From contig NZ_LXYR01000012.1 in NCBI RefSeq assembly GCF_001650195.1, positions 1-64,000 on the forward strand: DNA of 64,000 bases. Reading direction: 5' to 3'. Positions 60,840-64,000 of the stretch are shown in pieces; within the stretch, counting starts at the first letter, position 1; each line of letters starts with the position of its first letter. The notes below the pieces were generated by a model that saw nothing but the letters and a program-made list of their open reading frames with translations, was not told the origin of the DNA and made no database searches. The DNA is from Phormidesmis priestleyi BC1401. Its GTDB lineage: Bacteria > Cyanobacteriota > Cyanobacteriia > Leptolyngbyales > Leptolyngbyaceae. A program made the translations under genes and the position numbers.

Positions 60840-62963
60840 ATGGACACCACTAATGACCTGCTTACCGCTTCACCATTGCTTAATTCTGACCGTCCACCTC
60901 TCAGCACTGATGGTCTGCGAGTCGCCTCTGCTCAGAGCAGCGTTCAAACAGACATTCTCTGGCGAAACTCAGTCGGAGGGACAAACACAAGCTGGTCGAT
61001 GGACGGAACCCGATATGTCAAAAATCGTGATCTGACTTCCGTAAAAGACCCAAATTGGCAATTGACCGCAACAGGTGACTTTAACCGAGACGGACAAGAC
61101 GACATTCTCTGGCGAAACTCTGATGGCAGACTTGCCTGGTGGATCATGGATGGTGCCGCGATCGCCCAAGCTGTTTACTTAACCACTCCGGCAGTCAAAG
61201 ATCCCACTTGGCAGATTGTTGGAACGGGTGACTTTAACCAGGATGGACAAGTCGATTTGCTCTGGCGGAATAAGTCCGATGGTTCGGTTGCCTGGTGGGT
61301 GATGAATGGAACTTCGATCGGCAATACTCCATACTTACCAACCCTCAAAGATGCCAACCTCAACATCGTAGGCACAGGCGACTTTAACCAAGATGGGCAG
61401 GTCGATGTGCTTTGGCGAAACTCCGCTACTGGGGAAAATTTCTGGTGGGTGACCAACGGAACAACGATCGCTGAAAAGCGTGTTTTGCCGCCTGTCGTAG
61501 ACCTGAATTGGCAGATCGCAACCGTTGGTGATTTTAATCACGATGGCAAAGCCGACTTGGTGTGGCGTAACTCTAGCACGGGTGCCAACAGCCTTTGGTT
61601 GATGAATGGCGTTGAAGTCGTGGATACAGTGGCGCTGATCACGGTTCCTGATGTGAATTGGAAAATCATGGGCGTTTTGCGCCACCCGATCGAAGGGCCT
61701 CCATCCGTGGGCGTGGTCGCTGCGCCTCTAGCTAGCTTATCGGCGCTCACAGCATCAGGAACTCTAGCAACGGCGATCGCTGAACCGTCAGCAGCGTTTT
61801 CAAGGGGTGCTCAGGTGAGCGCGAACCGTCCCAGTGATTTCTATCAGTTTACGATCGCTCAATCTGGAGTCTTTAACGCCAGTTTGACGGGGTTGACGGG
61901 CGATGCAGATGTGCGGCTGATTCAAGATGTCAACCAGAATGGGGCGATCGATGCGGGCGAAGTGTTGGCGTGGCAGTGGGAGCGAGGCACCGTTAGCGAG
62001 TCGATTCGACGATTTTTGACCGCAGGCAACTATTATGCTCAAGTGATGAGCTACGGCGGTCAGACAGCAAACTACTCACTGACAACCAATTTCACTCCAG
62101 CGGTCAGCGATGACCAAAAATTTGAGTTTAAGCTTGATTTAACTCAGGGGTTGACTGGATTGACCGACGCGGCAAAAGCGGCGATCGGCGAAGCAGCAAA
62201 ATTTTGGGAAAACGCAATCACGAGCCGCAGTGCGATCACTCGATCGAATCAATTAGCCGTCACGATCACGGGCAAAAGCCTGGTCTACAGCAATGGCAAT
62301 GCTGACACTGGAACGCTGGCGCTCTCTGGACCGCAATTTGCTCTAGACGGTCCTAATTTGATCATCAGCAGTGGAGCCAGCACCCTCAATGCGCGTCGGT
62401 TTGCTGAGTTTAATGCCAATCCGACCTATTTACGCGACATCATGATTCATGAGTTTGCCCATGTTTTGGGCTTTGGCACCTTATGGGAGCCTGTCCAATT
62501 TATGGATTCGACGAGGCAGATTTTTAACTTTGGCAAGAATCTGGTCAACCGCACCAACGCGACTTATAACGCCAATACCTACGCAGGGTGGGCGTATGGA
62601 GAATTGATGGGCAGTTCTACCCAGGCAGCAGTCCCGATCGAGGCGGGTGCATTTTCTCACTGGGATGAAACTCGCTTTGACCCAGAATTGATGACCCCCT
62701 ATGCAGAAAATCCAGGAATCGCCACTCCGCTCAGCCAAATGACGCTGGCTTCTCTCAGAGATCTGGGCTGGAATCTCAATTTTGGGGTAGCTCAAGCGTA
62801 TTCACTTCCGAGCGTCGCCCCGGTAGTCACCCCAGCACTCACGCCTCAGAGCAGCCAAGTGGCAGCGTATACAAGCTGTGGGTGTGCTCAATGTTTGGCA
62901 ACTTCTAGAGTGTATGCGCTCAACGGCTCGACTTTGACCGAAGCCATTGGCAATCGTGCTTAA
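60840..62963 (+). CDS. Secreted FG-GAP/VCBS-repeat, PPC and metzincin protease fusion
   Basis: About 707 residues; ATG 60840 has GGAG 8 bases upstream and replaces the GTG at 60789. There is no standard signal peptide. Residues ~30-270 hold five FG-GAP/VCBS-like repeats, each with ILWRNS...WW(I/V)M(D/N)G and TGDFN(R/Q)DGQ(D/V)D calcium-type loops. A pre-peptidase C-terminal (PPC) domain follows at ~320-410 (SDFYQFTIAQSGVFNASLTG). Then a leishmanolysin-like metzincin has zinc motif MIHEFAHVLGFGTLW (~535), third His in FSHWDE, and Met-turn ELMTPY. The C-terminus has a CGCAQC segment. It is probably an exported surface protease, secreted by a non-Sec route. Confidence 0.82.
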   Translation: MDTTNDLLTASPLLNSDRPPLSTDGLRVASAQSSVQTDILWRNSVGGTNTSWSMDGTRYVKNRDLTSVKDPNWQLTATGDFNRDGQDDILWRNSDGRLAWWIMDGAAIAQAVYLTTPAVKDPTWQIVGTGDFNQDGQVDLLWRNKSDGSVAWWVMNGTSIGNTPYLPTLKDANLNIVGTGDFNQDGQVDVLWRNSATGENFWWVTNGTTIAEKRVLPPVVDLNWQIATVGDFNHDGKADLVWRNSSTGANSLWLMNGVEVVDTVALITVPDVNWKIMGVLRHPIEGPPSVGVVAAPLASLSALTASGTLATAIAEPSAAFSRGAQVSANRPSDFYQFTIAQSGVFNASLTGLTGDADVRLIQDVNQNGAIDAGEVLAWQWERGTVSESIRRFLTAGNYYAQVMSYGGQTANYSLTTNFTPAVSDDQKFEFKLDLTQGLTGLTDAAKAAIGEAAKFWENAITSRSAITRSNQLAVTITGKSLVYSNGNADTGTLALSGPQFALDGPNLIISSGASTLNARRFAEFNANPTYLRDIMIHEFAHVLGFGTLWEPVQFMDSTRQIFNFGKNLVNRTNATYNANTYAGWAYGELMGSSTQAAVPIEAGAFSHWDETRFDPELMTPYAENPGIATPLSQMTLASLRDLGWNLNFGVAQAYSLPSVAPVVTPALTPQSSQVAAYTSCGCAQCLATSRVYALNGSTLTEAIGNRA

Positions 62964-63325
62964 CGTGGCTCGATCGTTCCCTTCAAAATAAAACTGCCCA
63001 CAACCAAGTCTGGTCGTGGGCATAAGGACAGTTAAACGCTTGACGACATTATTGCTCAAGATCTTAATGAATGGGGCAATGATTTGGGACGGTTGAGAGA
63101 GTGTCCATTGGTAAGGAGCATTAGGCATTTCTTGATTGCAAATTGAAGCAATTTGGTCGCATCGCTCTCTTTGCTACGTGCTATTGACCCCCGAAAAGGT
63201 CCGACCCGTGTTTGAGACTCATCAGCGTTAAGGCAGCGTTTTACAATCGTTTGAGAAAAAAGTTTCAGGCGATCGATTTAACAGTAGACTATGCCGCTAG
63301 GACGCTGTTCTTTAGAACGCTAATC
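62964..63325. other. Intergenic region before the MBOAT gene
   Basis: 362 bases without a recognised gene. A hairpin GCCCAC-A-ACCA / TGGT-C-GTGGGC lies at 62996-63021, with a T-rich flank on the minus strand. Another (GCGTTCT/AGAACGC type) lies at about 63301-63320. A plus-strand promoter for the MBOAT gene is expected at about 63180-63300. Confidence 0.4.
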
Positions 63326-64000
63326 ATGACGTTTCTCTCTCCGCTTTACGGCTTATTTCTGCTTAGTGTGATCGGGATTTATTGGTCGGTGCAGCAGTCG
63401 TGGCTGCGATCGTGGCTGCTGTTTATCGCAAGTCTAATTTTTTATGCCTCGCTGCAAGCTCAATACATTCCTCTATTATTAGCGGCAACGTGGATTAACT
63501 TTAGTTTGGGGCAAGCGATCGGGGCACCTCCTGATTGGCGGATTGAAGACTGGCAGTTTGCCCAACAAGATTGGAATCGCCGACGCATCAAGCTATTGAC
63601 CTTTGGAGTCGTGACGAATGTTTTACTACTGCTGAGTTTTAAATATCTACCGTTCATTTTGTCGTCGATCGCGCCGGGGTTAGGGTGGTCAATCGCTCAA
63701 CAAAGTGCAGACTGGACGACTCAACACGTCATCGTCCCGTGGGGGCTGAGTTTTTTCTGTTTTGAGTGCATTGCTTATTTAGTGGATGTTTATCGGGGCG
63801 CACCTGCGGCACAAGAATTTCTGAAGTTCGCGGCTTACAAGTTGTTTTTTGCCAAGCTGATTTCGGGTCCGATCGTTCGCTATCACGCCTTTGCCGGACA
63901 ACTGCAATCGCTCAAATTTCCGGCGATCGACCAAATTACAGAAGGGCTGTGGCTGATTGCCTGCGGTGCTGTTAAAAAAGGACTGATTGCCGATCGCTTA
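63326..64000 (+). CDS. MBOAT family membrane O-acyltransferase, N-terminal part (cut by window edge)
   Basis: An open frame from ATG 63326 runs 225 codons to the window end without a stop. It starts MTFLSPLYGLFLLSVIGIYW with alternating hydrophobic helices, for example SWLLFIASLIFYASLQAQYI, LLTFGVVTNVLLLLSFKYLP and VPWGLSFFCFECIAYLVDVY. The stretch FFAKLISGPIVRYHAFAGQL matches the AlgI/DltB-type MBOAT motif, where conserved Asn/His residues of the acyl channel lie further on. These enzymes move acyl groups across the membrane to polysaccharides or teichoic acids. Substrate and completeness cannot be judged because the C-terminal catalytic His lies outside the window. Confidence 0.8.
   Translation, partial: MTFLSPLYGLFLLSVIGIYWSVQQSWLRSWLLFIASLIFYASLQAQYIPLLLAATWINFSLGQAIGAPPDWRIEDWQFAQQDWNRRRIKLLTFGVVTNVLLLLSFKYLPFILSSIAPGLGWSIAQQSADWTTQHVIVPWGLSFFCFECIAYLVDVYRGAPAAQEFLKFAAYKLFFAKLISGPIVRYHAFAGQLQSLKFPAIDQITEGLWLIACGAVKKGLIADRL

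Noticed and set aside
1-64000. CRISPR array, tRNA or rRNA genes
   Set aside because: No regularly spaced repeats with unique spacers, no tRNA T-loop/acceptor patterns and no rRNA-like stretches were noticed.

Overview
The window comes from a filamentous or unicellular cyanobacterium, most like the Leptolyngbya/Nostoc side of the phylum. The evidence is many GCGATCGC/CGATCG (HIP1-type) octamers, NdhO, GUN4, IctB, a cyanobacterial-type cytochrome oxidase cluster, a group 2 sigma factor, an RRM-type RNA-binding protein and Uma2 (DUF820) genes. No rRNA, tRNA or CRISPR array was seen.

Layout. 1-7.2 kb: the edge of an ISKra4-like transposase, a secreted small protein, a GST, a two-gene Septu-type defence cassette (PtuA ATPase + PtuB HNH nuclease), a HerA-type ATPase and a group 2 sigma factor with a long leader and a strong terminator. 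7.2-12.3 kb: a dispersed repeat, an exported protein, an SbcC/Rad50-like ATPase without a zinc-hook CxxC, and a Uma2 gene followed by a HepT-toxin remnant. 12.3-28 kb: a large extracellular polysaccharide locus. It has an outer-membrane exporter (Wza-like), a BY-kinase co-polymerase (Wzc-like), a polyprenyl-phosphate sugar transferase, GalE, YdcF, three intact and one broken glycosyltransferases, a Wzy-like polymerase, a methyltransferase and a Wzx-like flippase; together these cover initiation, assembly, flipping, polymerisation and export. The locus carries inverted repeats, truncated genes and gene fragments, so it looks recombinationally active. 28.5-31.8 kb: a VOC protein, a divergent serine recombinase, a membrane-anchored receiver protein and an exported protein.

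31.8-40 kb: the respiratory cluster. ctaA and ctaB (heme A synthesis) and an ABC-2 exporter face the divergent coxB-coxA-coxC operon, which ends in a clear terminator. 40-54.6 kb is mostly housekeeping: a large membrane protein, an acyltransferase, RbgA, IspG, IctB, a degenerate GAF histidine kinase, a GUN4 protein, an RfaE2-like nucleotidyltransferase, a LuxR-type response regulator, Icd, NdhO and a coiled-coil membrane protein. 54.7-64 kb: an RRM protein, a candidate high-light small RNA with an RpaB-type HLR1 promoter, an M48-like protein that has lost its zinc ligands, PrfC, a DUF4870 protein, a secreted FG-GAP/PPC/metzincin fusion and the start of an MBOAT acyltransferase.

The most interesting items are the HLR1-controlled small RNA (about 55.81-55.95 kb, PsrR1-like), the Septu cassette, several catalytically eroded enzymes (M48 protease, histidine kinase, serine recombinase), the hook-less SbcC, and recombination scars in the polysaccharide locus. 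All assignments come from reading the sequence; no database search was run.
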